The notes under the pieces are model-generated. The model made no database searches, was not told the origin of the DNA, and was given only the letters and a program-made list of their open reading frames with translations. Shown here one piece after another: positions 28,200 to 38,002 of a DNA stretch of 64,000 bases; position 1 is the stretch's first letter; each line of letters starts with the position of its first letter. Source of the DNA: an uncultured Gammaproteobacteria bacterium (GTDB lineage: Bacteria > Pseudomonadota > Gammaproteobacteria > UBA6429 > Thiohalophilaceae); contig CAJYAN010000002.1 of the NCBI GenBank assembly GCA_913064945.1, positions 124,001-188,000 on the forward strand. The letters are read 5' to 3'. A program made the translations under genes and the position numbers.

Positions 28200-28513
28200 T
28201 CACATTTTAGAAATATCCTGACATTTTACATTTGAATATCAATGGTATAGGCTTCGTTCAAGTGTTGAACAAGGGTCAAAATCTAACAGGCCCCACACTG
28301 CGTGTGCCATGTCGAAAATGAAGCTTATGTTGAGTCAGAAATGACACGACAGGGCGGTAGCGTGGTGAATTTTTCAATTGGTATAGAGTTTTTATGCGAA
28401 GCAGAATTTTCAATAATTATCAACAAAATACAAAATTTTAATCATAATTTTTAGGCTTAAAATCTGGTTAGGCAAACTTTGTAGTTGTGTCTGAATCTTA
28501 GACACATACCCTA
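28200..28513 (+). other. 314-bp leader of the polysaccharide island
   Basis: No gene is supported. The region is AT-rich and marks the composition change into the island. It contains an imperfect promoter-like pair (TTTACA at 28225 and TATAGG at 28246, only 15 nt apart), a hairpin CACAC-TGC-GTGTG (28294-28306), the ops site (28353-28364) and a 7-bp hairpin TGTGTCT / AGACACA (28486-28506) just before the first start codon, which lacks a Shine-Dalgarno sequence. Confidence 0.6.
28353..28364 (+). promoter_or_regulatory. ops element (RfaH recruitment site)
   Basis: The 12-mer GGCGGTAGCGTG is an exact match to the operon polarity suppressor core known from enterobacterial LPS, capsule and F operons. 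It lies in the leader 150 bp upstream of the first gene of the roughly 29-kb island, in the transcribed orientation. An RfaH-like gene is present at 15.07 kb. Confidence 0.88.
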
Positions 28514-30460
28514 ATGACGAATATAAGACATAGAACAGACATCGATGGACTGCGAGGCATAGCTGTACTAGCAGTATTATTTTTTCATGCAGGATATAGC
28601 ATTGCGTCCGGTGGTTATGTCGGTGTTGATGTGTTTTTTGTGCTGAGTGGTTTTTTAGTTGCAGGATCGATTCAAGCTAGCATAGAGAAAAATAAATTTA
28701 GTTTAGCTGACTTTTATAAGAGAAGAATTCTTCGAATAATTCCAGCTGCACTCACTGTTTCGGTAATAGTTAGTATCGTTGGATTTAAGGTACTATTTCC
28801 AGAAGAGTTAAAAGAGCTTTTTACAAGTGTATTTTATTTTTTAACGCTAAGAGCTAATGTTTGGGCTCCAACGGCTGTTAGTTATTTCGGTATTGAGGTG
28901 ATTTATAAACCTTTAATACATTTCTGGAGTTTATCAGTAGAATTTCAATATTACATCATATTTCCAATATTTATAAATTTTTTACTGCAACATAAAAAAA
29001 CAAAATCATTGATGATTTTGTCTGCTGTAATAATTTTAGTTTCACTCGCATATGCAACGGCATATACAAAGGTTCATCCAAATAAAGGATATTTTTCTTC
29101 AATACTCAGAATGTGGGAGTTTTCGCTTGGTACTATTTTAAGTATATCAAATATACGGCATAGAATTAATTTTAATAAATCAGTAGTAAATAATGCATTA
29201 ACTGGTTTGGGGATTCTTCTTATATCTTTTGCAATATTTAAATTTAACCAAAATTCAGATTTCCCAGGGTTGTTTGCATTGGTACCGTGTATTGGAACAG
29301 CACTAATTTTGATTTTTAGTGATAATAAGCTCTTTTTTGGCAGATTGCTTTCATTCTCCGGGCTTCGTTTTGTCGGTATTATATCATTTAGTCTATACCT
29401 GGTTCATCAGCCAATACTTGCATACTTTAGATTGATTGAAGGAAGAAATTTATATGCACATGAAACTGTAATAGCAATAACAGCTTCATTAGTTCTTGCG
29501 GCAATCCTTTATTTATTGGTCGAGAGAAGATACCGAAAAAAGATAAAAAAAACGTCTGCTATTGTACTGATCGCAATGTATCTGATTTTATGCGGTATAT
29601 CTTATTTGTTTATTAATGGTGGAATCTCCTATCCGACATATTCAAGTAATACAAAAAATTATTTGAAATATCGAAATGACAATAACCCGAGAGTTGATGA
29701 ATGTCGAGTAAGTGGGGGTGTAATAATACCAGAAAAGGCATGTTTGTATGGCAGCTCAACTTTACCGAAGGTTGCATTATGGGGAGATAGTCATGCCGAT
29801 CAGATTGTTGTTCCATTGTCAAAAGAATTCGAGAAAAGAGGTTACAGCGTAAAAGAGTTCGCAATAGCAGGCTGTCCACCTTTGATTAATATCAATGCTG
29901 TATCACCTGGGCGTAGGTGTGTCGAAAATGAGTCTTTAATATTTGAATATTTAAAGCATCACAAAGAAATAAAGCATGTCATCCTCATGGCTTATTGGAT
30001 TGGGTATATTGATGAAAATTTAGCATATCCTGTAGATGCAAAAAATGAAGGCAGATATACCGCCATTTTTAATTCATTTCGTGATGTTGTAAAAGGACTA
30101 ATTGATTCTGGAAAAATTGTTCATATCGTTTATCCAACACCAAAAATGAAAGTTGATCCGCCGTTATTTATGGCACGTAGAGAATTGTTATTTGATGGAA
30201 GCTTTGACGGGAATGTGCAGTTGACGCAGAAAGAATTTTCTAAACAAAAAATGCACTCAGAAAATATTCTAGATAGAATATCAAAGAAATATAAGGTAGA
30301 TACGCTTCATATTGAAAAATTTCTTTATAACAGAAAGCTTTCGAGTTATCAAGCCGTAGATGGAAAAGTGGTATTGTATCGAGATGATAACCACCTTTCC
30401 ATGACTGGAGGTGCGATAAAAGTATCGAAACCTATGGTTGACCATATACTAGGCCAATAG
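28514..30460 (+). CDS. OafA/YrhL-type O-acyltransferase with SGNH domain
   Basis: This 648-residue membrane acyltransferase probably O-acetylates the polysaccharide. The acyltransferase-3 domain covers residues 5-370 with about ten membrane helices; His25 (LFFHAGY), the GGYVGVDVFFVLSGFL segment and RRILRIIPA are family landmarks. The C-terminal periplasmic SGNH esterase-like domain shows GDSH (424-427) and the terminal D-x-x-H (Asp624, His627). This two-domain layout is known for peptidoglycan and O-antigen acetylases. It is the first gene of the island and has no Shine-Dalgarno sequence, as is common behind RfaH-controlled leaders. Confidence 0.9.
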   Translation: MTNIRHRTDIDGLRGIAVLAVLFFHAGYSIASGGYVGVDVFFVLSGFLVAGSIQASIEKNKFSLADFYKRRILRIIPAALTVSVIVSIVGFKVLFPEELKELFTSVFYFLTLRANVWAPTAVSYFGIEVIYKPLIHFWSLSVEFQYYIIFPIFINFLLQHKKTKSLMILSAVIILVSLAYATAYTKVHPNKGYFSSILRMWEFSLGTILSISNIRHRINFNKSVVNNALTGLGILLISFAIFKFNQNSDFPGLFALVPCIGTALILIFSDNKLFFGRLLSFSGLRFVGIISFSLYLVHQPILAYFRLIEGRNLYAHETVIAITASLVLAAILYLLVERRYRKKIKKTSAIVLIAMYLILCGISYLFINGGISYPTYSSNTKNYLKYRNDNNPRVDECRVSGGVIIPEKACLYGSSTLPKVALWGDSHADQIVVPLSKEFEKRGYSVKEFAIAGCPPLININAVSPGRRCVENESLIFEYLKHHKEIKHVILMAYWIGYIDENLAYPVDAKNEGRYTAIFNSFRDVVKGLIDSGKIVHIVYPTPKMKVDPPLFMARRELLFDGSFDGNVQLTQKEFSKQKMHSENILDRISKKYKVDTLHIEKFLYNRKLSSYQAVDGKVVLYRDDNHLSMTGGAIKVSKPMVDHILGQ

Positions 30461-30572
30461 GCTAATTGGCAGATCGAATTGACAGACAACCAAGTCGATT
30501 GATTTTGCTGAAAAAATAGTTCTAGATGATTCGTATTTAATATGAGCTCTTATAAACAAACTTGGAAATCTT

Positions 30573-31604
30573 ATGAAAAAAGCATTTATAACCGGGATAA
30601 CAGGACAGGACGGCTCTTATCTTGCCGAACTACTTCTAGAAAAGGGTTACGAAGTTCATGCGATTTTGCGAAGATCATCTGTCTTTACAACAAAAAGAAT
30701 TGATCACATTTTTAATCATGAAAGATTATTCGGCTATCATGGCGATTTAACTGATTCCAGTAATCTGCATAGGCTTTTGACAAAAATACAGCCTGATGAA
30801 GTTTACAATCTTGGAGCACAATCACATGTAGCAGTTTCTTTTGAAGTGCCTGAATATACAGCGGAAGTTGTTGGAGTCGGTGCCGTGCGTCTTCTAGATG
30901 CTATCCGTGATGTCGAGTTGAATTGTAAATATTATCAGGCGTCAACTTCTGAATTGTTCGGTGGTATACCTGGTACAGAACCACAAAACGAAGAAACCCC
31001 CTTTTATCCAAAATCTCCATATGGTGCAGCAAAACTTTATGCATATTGGGTGACAGTAAATTATAGGGAATCCTATGGGCTATTCGCCTGCAACGGTATT
31101 TTGTTTAATCATGAGTCACCGAGGCGGGGAGAGACCTTCGTTACTAAAAAAATCACGCAAGCCGTTGCTCGAATATATAAAGGTAAGCAAGATGTTCTAA
31201 AGCTAGGTAATTTAGATGCAAAACGTGATTGGGGGCATGCAAAAGACTTCGTTTATGCTCAATGGTTAATGCTCCAGCAGGAGACTCCGAAAGACTATGT
31301 TATTGCTACAGGAGAAACTCATACGGTAAGAGAATTTGCCGAATTAGCATTTAAAGAAGTTGGTATAAATATTGACTGGCAAGGAAGCGGCATAAACGAG
31401 AAAGGGGTTGATAAGAAGACCGGTAAAGTGCGTGTCGAGGTAGATAAAAGATATTTTCGCCCAGCTGAAGTTGAGCTTCTCCTAGGTGATCCAAGCAAGG
31501 CAGAAAAAGAGCTTGGTTGGAAACGCACTATTTCATTCGAAGAGCTTGTGTCAAAAATGGTTCAATATGATCTTAAGTATGATGATTTTGGTGGCGAAGA
31601 GTAA
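30573..31604 (+). CDS. gmd: GDP-mannose 4,6-dehydratase
   Basis: Gmd converts GDP-mannose to GDP-4-keto-6-deoxymannose. The NADP motif [20 protein letters not shown] and the signature [15 protein letters not shown] are characteristic, with STSELFGG and [10 protein letters not shown] (Tyr-x3-Lys) for catalysis. Length 343 is standard. Substrate would come from manC at 4.2 kb. The fucose-synthase-like gene at 47.1 kb is the likely next step. Confidence 0.95.
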   Translation: MKKAFITGITGQDGSYLAELLLEKGYEVHAILRRSSVFTTKRIDHIFNHERLFGYHGDLTDSSNLHRLLTKIQPDEVYNLGAQSHVAVSFEVPEYTAEVVGVGAVRLLDAIRDVELNCKYYQASTSELFGGIPGTEPQNEETPFYPKSPYGAAKLYAYWVTVNYRESYGLFACNGILFNHESPRRGETFVTKKITQAVARIYKGKQDVLKLGNLDAKRDWGHAKDFVYAQWLMLQQETPKDYVIATGETHTVREFAELAFKEVGINIDWQGSGINEKGVDKKTGKVRVEVDKRYFRPAEVELLLGDPSKAEKELGWKRTISFEELVSKMVQYDLKYDDFGGEE

Positions 31605-31631
31605 CAAAAGAATATTAAATAGTTAAATATT

Positions 31632-32831
31632 ATGTTGACGACTGAAAAACTTTTAGCATTAATCGGAAGAGATGATGTTCTTTTTAAAGAAGATCTGGAA
31701 AAAAATAAAAAACAAATCGAAAATATTGTTTCTAACTCTTCATTCCTTGTTCTGGGTGGCGCAGGCTCAATTGGGCAAGCGGTGACGAAAGAAATATTCA
31801 AACGCAACCCTAGGAAGCTTCATGTTGTAGATTTGAATGAAAATAACTTGACTGAACTGGTAAGAGATATTCGAAGCTCAAGCGGTTATATTGAAGGTGA
31901 TTTTAGAACCTTTTCATTGGATATTGGCTCTTTGGAATATGACGCTTTTATCAAATCCGATGGGCAGTATGATTATGTGTTGAATTTATCAGCGTTAAAA
32001 CACGTACGAAGTGAAAAAGATCCATACACTTTAATGCGAATGATTGATGTAAACATCTTTAATACTGAAAAAACCATAATTCAATCAATTGAAAATAAGT
32101 CAAAAAAGTATTTTTGCGTTAGCACAGATAAAGCTGCAAACCCAGTCAATATGATGGGCGCAAGCAAGAGAATTATGGAAATGTTTTTAATGAGACGCTC
32201 ATTAGGAGTGAATATTTCTACTGCAAGATTTGCAAATGTTGCGTTCAGTGATGGTTCACTTTTGCATGGTTTTAATCAACGCCTGGATAAACAACAACCA
32301 ATAACAGCGCCAAACGATATTAAAAGATATTTTGTTACACCCCAGGAAAGTGGTGAGCTATGCCTGATGAGTTGCTTGTTTGGCGAAAACAGAGACATCG
32401 TTTTTCCAAAATTAAGTGATGCTCTGCATCTGATTTCATTTGCCGATATTGCAGTTAAATATTTGACTGATAGAGGCTATGAACCATACTTATGCGAATC
32501 TGAGGATGAGGCACGTAGATTAGCAACAGTATTACCTGCGCAGGGTAAATGGCCATGTTTTTTTACAGAAAGTAATACAGTCGGCGAGAAGGATTTTGAA
32601 GAATTTTATACGGAAAATGAAATCCTGGATATGACAAGGTTTAAGAGCTTAGGGGTGATTAAAAACAATGCAGAATTCGATGATGCAAAGCTAAATGCTT
32701 TTGAGGAACATATTAATTTTCTAAAAAGCAATTTAAATTGGACGAAAGGACAGATAGTAGAACAGTTTTTTAAAATGATTCCAGATTTTTCTTACACGGA
32801 CTCAGGTTATTACCTTGATGGAAAAATGTAG
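31632..32831 (+). CDS. legB: LegB-type NDP-N-acetylglucosamine 4,6-dehydratase
   Basis: This 399-residue extended SDR of the CapD/FlaA1 type has GGAGSIGQAVTKEIF (42-56), STDKAANPVNMMGASK (164-179) with Met replacing the usual Tyr of the Tyr-x3-Lys motif as in this subfamily, and no membrane domain. It is immediately followed by a LegC-type aminotransferase (2 bp), the NulO pathway order legB-legC. PtmE downstream points to a GDP-linked substrate, as in the Campylobacter legionaminate route; a UDP-linked substrate is the alternative. Confidence 0.85.
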   Translation: MLTTEKLLALIGRDDVLFKEDLEKNKKQIENIVSNSSFLVLGGAGSIGQAVTKEIFKRNPRKLHVVDLNENNLTELVRDIRSSSGYIEGDFRTFSLDIGSLEYDAFIKSDGQYDYVLNLSALKHVRSEKDPYTLMRMIDVNIFNTEKTIIQSIENKSKKYFCVSTDKAANPVNMMGASKRIMEMFLMRRSLGVNISTARFANVAFSDGSLLHGFNQRLDKQQPITAPNDIKRYFVTPQESGELCLMSCLFGENRDIVFPKLSDALHLISFADIAVKYLTDRGYEPYLCESEDEARRLATVLPAQGKWPCFFTESNTVGEKDFEEFYTENEILDMTRFKSLGVIKNNAEFDDAKLNAFEEHINFLKSNLNWTKGQIVEQFFKMIPDFSYTDSGYYLDGKM

Positions 32832-32833
32832 TA

Positions 32834-33973
32834 ATGCGCGGCCTCGTTAATTTTGTTCGAGATTTATACCAAACTGATGGTTTCATTCCATTGCACGAAC
32901 CCAGGTTTTGCGGCAATGAAAAGAAATATTTATTGAACTGTATTGATTCAACATTCGTTTCATCTGTTGGCGAGTTTGTTGATCTATTTGAAGATGAGGT
33001 TGCAAAATATACTGGTGCAAAGTATGCAATTGCAACCAGTAACGGGACATCTGCACTTCATGCTTCACTAATATTAGCTGATATTTCAATTAATGACGAA
33101 GTTATCACGCAATCATTGACATTTGTCGCTACGTCTAATGCGATTCGTTATTGTAATGCTATACCAGTATTCTTAGATGTTGATAAAGATACGCTGGGCC
33201 TATCGCCAATAAGTTTACAGACATTCCTCGACGATAACACTAAAGTAATAGATGGAAAATGTATAAATATACATACAGACAGGATTGTTAAAGCTTGCGT
33301 ACCTATGCATACTTTTGGCCACCCTTGTCGAATAGATAAGATTAAAGAAATATGTGAAAAACATCATATTACGGTTATTGAAGATTCTGCAGAAAGCTTG
33401 GGTAGTTTTTATAAAAATAAACACACAGGTGTCTATGGAGATATGGGCGTATTAAGTTTTAATGGCAATAAAATCATTACCACAGGTGGTGGCGGCATGA
33501 TTTTGACTAATAATAAAGAAAGCGCAATTAGAGCAAAACATATCACAACAACTGCCAAAGTGCCACACCGTTGGGCATTTGAGCATGATACTGTCGGTTA
33601 CAATTATAGACTGCCAAATCTTAATGCTGCGTTGGGTCTGGCCCAAATAGAATTATTACCCGAATTTTTGGAAAGTAAGCGTAGACTTGCGCTGCAGTAT
33701 CAGGAGTGGGGCGAGGATAATGGTATTACATTTTTAAAAGAGCCGGAAAATTGTAAATCAAACTATTGGTTAAACGGTTTAATAGCATTTGATAGTTCTA
33801 AACGTGATGAAATACTGGATTATACAAATAATAGAAAAGTTATGACGCGACCGCTTTGGTTGCCAATGCATATGCTGCCGATGAATCGTGATTTTTATCG
33901 AGATACAATGACTAACACAGAATGGTTGTACAATAGAGTGGTTAATATACCTAGTAGTGTGATAGGAAAATGA
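32834..33973 (+). CDS. legC: LegC-type sugar aminotransferase
   Basis: This DegT/DnrJ/EryC1-family PLP aminotransferase has 379 residues. The N-terminus LVNFVRDLYQTDGFIPLHEP is characteristic of the LegC subfamily. ATSNGTSALH marks the phosphate-binding region, and the PLP lysine is Lys213 in SFNGNKIITTGGGG. It should aminate C4 of the 4-keto-6-deoxy intermediate from LegB. Its 3' end overlaps legG by 4 bp. Confidence 0.87.
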   Translation: MRGLVNFVRDLYQTDGFIPLHEPRFCGNEKKYLLNCIDSTFVSSVGEFVDLFEDEVAKYTGAKYAIATSNGTSALHASLILADISINDEVITQSLTFVATSNAIRYCNAIPVFLDVDKDTLGLSPISLQTFLDDNTKVIDGKCINIHTDRIVKACVPMHTFGHPCRIDKIKEICEKHHITVIEDSAESLGSFYKNKHTGVYGDMGVLSFNGNKIITTGGGGMILTNNKESAIRAKHITTTAKVPHRWAFEHDTVGYNYRLPNLNAALGLAQIELLPEFLESKRRLALQYQEWGEDNGITFLKEPENCKSNYWLNGLIAFDSSKRDEILDYTNNRKVMTRPLWLPMHMLPMNRDFYRDTMTNTEWLYNRVVNIPSSVIGK

Positions 33974-35136
33974 CCGCAAAGAGAAAAATTTGTGTTGTTA
34001 CTGGGACGCGTGCTGAGTATGGTCTTTTGTATTGGTTAATGAAAGAAATATATGCAGATAATGATCTCGAGCTACAAATAATAGCTACAGGAATGCATTT
34101 ATCTCCAGAATTTGGTTTGACATATAAACAGATAGAAAATGATGGATTCATAATTAACAACAAAGTTGAAATGTTACTTTCTTCGGATAGTGAAGTTGGT
34201 ATTACAAAATCATTAGGGTTAGGGCTGATTGGAATTGCTGATGCCTACAATGAATTAAAGCCAGATTTAGTCGTATTATTGGGTGACCGGTTTGAGACAT
34301 TTGCGGCGGCGGCGGCGGCGACTCTTGCAAAAATTCCCATTTCTCATCTGCATGGAGGTGAAATTACTGAAGGCGCGTTTGATGAGGCTCTGCGTCACTC
34401 AATAACAAAAATGTCTCATCTCCATTTTACTTCTACTGATGAATATAAAAATCGTGTCATCCAGCTAGGTGAGCAGCCAGAACGTGTGCATAATGTAGGC
34501 GCTGTTGGTATTGACAATATTATGAAACTCAAACTCCTATCAAGGGAGGAGTTCGTCGCTTCTATTGGTTTTAACCTGGCGAATAAAAATTTACTTGTAA
34601 CATTTCATCCGGTGACTTTAGAAAATTCTACTGCAGCCCAACAATTTAAATATTTACTTGATGCTATAGATGTACTGAAGGAAACAAATATTATTTTTAC
34701 AAAATGTAATGCGGATACTGACGGACGTATCATTAATAACCTAATAGATCGCTATGTCGACAATCACCCTGAAAAATCTATTGCGTTTACATCCCTTGGG
34801 CAATTGAGGTATCTATCTGCAATGCAATATGTTGATGGTGTTGTAGGTAATTCTTCAAGTGGCTTGTTAGAAGCGCCAAGTTTTAAGATTGGTACGATTA
34901 ATATCGGTGATCGACAAAAAGGTCGTATTAAAGCAAAAAGTGTTATTGATTGTGAGCCTATTGTTGAAGATATATTAAATGGATTCGCTGTGCTTTATTC
35001 GCGAGAGTTTCGTGATAATTTACAAACGGTAGTAAATCCGTATGGGAGTGGCGGGGCTACAGATAAAATTTTGCATGTTATAAAAAATTCGCCATTAAAA
35101 AATATCTTAAAGAAACAGTTTTATGATTTGTCGTAA
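33970..35136 (+). CDS. legG: NeuC/LegG-type hydrolysing NDP-sugar 2-epimerase
   Basis: This 388-residue GT-B-fold 2-epimerase releases the nucleotide while inverting C2. Motifs are VVTGTRAEYGLLYWLM at the N-terminus, GDRFE, and HLHGGEITEGAFDEALRHSITK. It is LegG rather than NeuC by position between legC and legI. A run of six GCG codons (34303-34320) encodes six alanines within the helix after GDRFETF; the repeat is in frame. Confidence 0.88.
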   Translation: MTAKRKICVVTGTRAEYGLLYWLMKEIYADNDLELQIIATGMHLSPEFGLTYKQIENDGFIINNKVEMLLSSDSEVGITKSLGLGLIGIADAYNELKPDLVVLLGDRFETFAAAAAATLAKIPISHLHGGEITEGAFDEALRHSITKMSHLHFTSTDEYKNRVIQLGEQPERVHNVGAVGIDNIMKLKLLSREEFVASIGFNLANKNLLVTFHPVTLENSTAAQQFKYLLDAIDVLKETNIIFTKCNADTDGRIINNLIDRYVDNHPEKSIAFTSLGQLRYLSAMQYVDGVVGNSSSGLLEAPSFKIGTINIGDRQKGRIKAKSVIDCEPIVEDILNGFAVLYSREFRDNLQTVVNPYGSGGATDKILHVIKNSPLKNILKKQFYDLS

Positions 35137-35177
35137 CATTGTTTTATGTGTAGATTGATTTTTAGCAATATAGTTGG

Positions 35178-36290
35178 ATGCCCTGTATGAATGTTGCCAG
35201 AAGTAATGAGCCTGTCTATATTATAGCGGAAGCAGGTGTTAATCATAATGGTAATAAAGACCTTGCATATCAATTGATTGATGTGGCTGTGGCAGCTGGT
35301 GCGGATGCAGTTAAATTCCAGACATTCAGGGCAGAGAACCTTGTCACAATAGATGCTGATAAGGCAGATTATCAGAAACAAACAACAAATTCAGATGAAA
35401 CTCAGTTCGCTATGCTAAAGCGACTTGAGTTGGAATATGATGTCCACCATGAGCTACTAACGTACTGTGATAAAAATGGTATTGATTTTTTATCAACGGC
35501 TTTTGATATGGAAAGCCTTGATTTTTTAGTTAATGAACTAAAGCTAAAGACCTTAAAAATTCCGTCAGGTGAAATTACTAATGCGCCATTAATTTTGGCG
35601 CATGCAATGACGGATTGTAATTTAATATTATCGACAGGGATGGCTAGACTATCAGAGATAGAGGCAGCGCTAGGGGTGTTGGCATATGGCTTACTATCTA
35701 ACAATGAAATAAATTTTATGCCATCTAAGAAAGAGTTTGAAAAGGCATATTTGTCTGAGGCTGGTCAAAAAAAATTAAATGAGAAAATCACAATATTACA
35801 TTGTACTAGTGAATATCCCGCCCCACCTGAAGAAATAAATTTGAATGCGATGATAAGCATGAAAAACGCATTTGGGTTAAAGATCGGATATTCTGATCAT
35901 AGTGAAGGTATCGTGGTTCCTATAGCAGCAGTTTCGCTAGGTGCAGGGTTAATTGAAAAACATTTTACTTTGGATAAATCTTTCCCTGGCCCGGACCATA
36001 AGGCATCTCTCGAGCCAGGCGAACTAAAAGAAATGGTGGCTGCAATTAGAACTGTTGAAAAAGTTATGGGCACAGGTATTAAAGGTCCAATGCCTTCTGA
36101 ATTTAAAAACAGGGATATTGTGAGAAAGAGTATTTATGCAACGACAGATATTAAAATAGGTGAAACATTTACAGAATACAATATTGGTATGAAAAGACCT
36201 GGTACAGGAATCAGTCCTATGGAATATTGGGAGATATTAGGTAACGTTGCAGAACGTTCATATTCAAAAGAGGAAATAATTAAAAAGTGA
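35178..36290 (+). CDS. legI: Legionaminic/N-acetylneuraminic acid synthase family enzyme
   Basis: This 370-residue NeuB-type TIM barrel condenses a 6-deoxy diacetamido sugar with PEP. Canonical catalytic elements are intact: IIAEAGVNHNG (Glu18, His23), AVKFQTF (Lys47), LKIPSGEITN, CTSEYPAP, GYSDHSEG and IEKHFTLD. The C-terminal SAF (antifreeze-like) domain covers about residues 300-370. An alternative ATG three codons in (35187) is possible. LegI rather than sialic acid synthase is inferred from legB and legC. Confidence 0.9.
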   Translation: MPCMNVARSNEPVYIIAEAGVNHNGNKDLAYQLIDVAVAAGADAVKFQTFRAENLVTIDADKADYQKQTTNSDETQFAMLKRLELEYDVHHELLTYCDKNGIDFLSTAFDMESLDFLVNELKLKTLKIPSGEITNAPLILAHAMTDCNLILSTGMARLSEIEAALGVLAYGLLSNNEINFMPSKKEFEKAYLSEAGQKKLNEKITILHCTSEYPAPPEEINLNAMISMKNAFGLKIGYSDHSEGIVVPIAAVSLGAGLIEKHFTLDKSFPGPDHKASLEPGELKEMVAAIRTVEKVMGTGIKGPMPSEFKNRDIVRKSIYATTDIKIGETFTEYNIGMKRPGTGISPMEYWEILGNVAERSYSKEEIIKK

Positions 36291-36937
36291 ATGGTAATCC
36301 GGTCATCATTCTGGGTGCTGGTGGGCATGCAAAAGTTATTGCGGACATCCTTAGAATAACAAATCGAAAAATCCTTGGTTTTGTAACACCCGATGCAAAA
36401 CCTCAAATGGAATTTTTTGGATCCGTGATTCTAGGAGATGATTCATTTATTGAAAAATATTCTACTGACGAAATAAACTTAGTAAATGGTATTGGCTCGC
36501 TGCCTGATCAAGACATAAGATGGGTGGTTGCTGAGAATTTACGTAACAAGGGTTATCGGTTTCAACAGGTGATTCATCCGAATGCCGTCATAGCGAGAAA
36601 CGTTACCCTTGAAGAAGGAATTCAAATTATGGCTGGTGTCATAATCCAACCAGATGTAAAAATTGGTACAGATTCAATCATAAATACCGGGGTTATCATA
36701 GATCATGATTGCGTTATTTCGGATAACTGCCATCTGGCGCCGGGTGTTTGTTGTAGTGGTAGTGTTTCTGTTGGAAAAAATGTGCACATTGGGACTGGTG
36801 CAAATATTATTCAGGGAGTAAATATTGGTGAAAAAACTGTTATTGCAGCAGGCACTACGTTGTATAAAGATATACCTCCTGGGTCTCTAGTGAAAGAGCG
36901 GAAAAATCTTGGAATTGAAGATTTGGGTGAAGAATAA
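36287..36937 (+). CDS. NeuD/PglD/LegH-like sugar acyltransferase
   Basis: This 216-residue protein has an N-terminal Rossmann-like part (VIILGAGGHAKVIADIL) and a C-terminal left-handed beta-helix of hexapeptide repeats (VIARNVTLEEGIQIMAGVII onward), with the His-based catalytic stretch NTGVIIDHDCVI. It starts at GTG overlapping the legI stop. It is the best candidate for the LegH N-acetyltransferase step, the only leg step otherwise missing. A NeuD-like O-acetylase is the alternative. Confidence 0.82.
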   Translation: MNGNPVIILGAGGHAKVIADILRITNRKILGFVTPDAKPQMEFFGSVILGDDSFIEKYSTDEINLVNGIGSLPDQDIRWVVAENLRNKGYRFQQVIHPNAVIARNVTLEEGIQIMAGVIIQPDVKIGTDSIINTGVIIDHDCVISDNCHLAPGVCCSGSVSVGKNVHIGTGANIIQGVNIGEKTVIAAGTTLYKDIPPGSLVKERKNLGIEDLGEE

Positions 36938-36938
36938 C

Positions 36939-37991
36939 GTGTATAAGTGGAGGAATGTAATTCTTAAACAAACAGACGATATGAAGTCGGCTATAGAAGT
37001 GCTAAATACTGAAGCGCTGCGTATCGTCATAATTGTGGATGATGACGAACGTCTTGTTGGAACTGTGACGGATGGAGATATCAGACGTGGTCTTATAAAT
37101 CATCTAACGATGGATAGTACAATCAAAGAATTTATGTACACAGATCCAACTGTGGCATATGAAGAAGATAGTCGTGAATCAATTCTAGACAAAATGAAAA
37201 AACTTAACATTTTTCAGATTCCAATCATTGATGCAAACAGGAAAGTTGTTGGTCTTGAAACGTTACAACATTTATTAGAAAAAGCCAGATATGATAACGC
37301 AGTATTTCTCATGGCGGGTGGATTTGGTAAAAGATTACGTCCGTTAACTGACAATCTTCCTAAGCCGTTGCTTAGAATTGGCGAGAAGCCCATACTTGAA
37401 ACTATTCTTGAACAGTTCATTACCACTGGTTTTCATAATTTTTACATATCAACACATTACAAAGCAGAGTTAGTAAAGAAACATTTTGGAGATGGTAGTA
37501 AATGGGATGTTTCAATAAAATATATCTATGAAGATAAACCGCTTGGCACAGCCGGTGCACTTGGCTTGCTACCGAAAGATGCTGTGGACTTACCATTAAT
37601 TATGATGAATGGTGATCTCCTAACAAAAATCGATTTTGAAAAGTTGTTGAAGTTCCATGTTAAGCAGGGTGGTGACGCAACTATGTGTGTACGTGCATAT
37701 GATTTTCAAGTCCCATATGGAGTGATAAAGGCAGATGGTAACCGTATTACAAATATTATTGAAAAACCAATTTATAAATTCTTTGTGAATGCTGGTATCT
37801 ATGTGCTTGGCAAGTCTATTATTGAATCTGTCGATGGGAAAACATATCTAGATATGCCGAATATGCTCGAATCAAAAATTGAACAAGGGGGTAAGGTCAA
37901 TATGTTTCCGGTGCATGAATACTGGTTGGATATTGGAAGAATGGAACAATTCGAACAAGCTCAACGAGACAACGAAACAGAATTTAATTAG
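36939..37991 (+). CDS. ptmE: PtmE-like CBS-domain sugar-1-phosphate nucleotidyltransferase
   Basis: The protein has two CBS motifs (residues 1-120, with GTVTDGDIRRGLI) followed by a nucleotidyltransferase domain (MAGGFGKRLRPLTDNLPKPLL, then NGDLL and IIEKP). In Campylobacter the same architecture makes GDP-glucosamine-type precursors for legionaminate. The GTG at 36939 is chosen because it lies 1 bp past the previous stop and gives a start (VYKWRNVILKQ) like relatives; longer TTG or GTG starts would overlap the preceding gene. Product about 350 residues. Confidence 0.85.
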   Translation: MYKWRNVILKQTDDMKSAIEVLNTEALRIVIIVDDDERLVGTVTDGDIRRGLINHLTMDSTIKEFMYTDPTVAYEEDSRESILDKMKKLNIFQIPIIDANRKVVGLETLQHLLEKARYDNAVFLMAGGFGKRLRPLTDNLPKPLLRIGEKPILETILEQFITTGFHNFYISTHYKAELVKKHFGDGSKWDVSIKYIYEDKPLGTAGALGLLPKDAVDLPLIMMNGDLLTKIDFEKLLKFHVKQGGDATMCVRAYDFQVPYGVIKADGNRITNIIEKPIYKFFVNAGIYVLGKSIIESVDGKTYLDMPNMLESKIEQGGKVNMFPVHEYWLDIGRMEQFEQAQRDNETEFN

Positions 37992-38002
37992 AGGATTTTA
38001 TC

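Noticed and set aside
30479-30484. Perfect TTGACA hexamer upstream of gmd, possible internal promoter
   Set aside because: No acceptable -10 hexamer occurs at 15-19 nt spacing, so a sigma-70 promoter is not supported.
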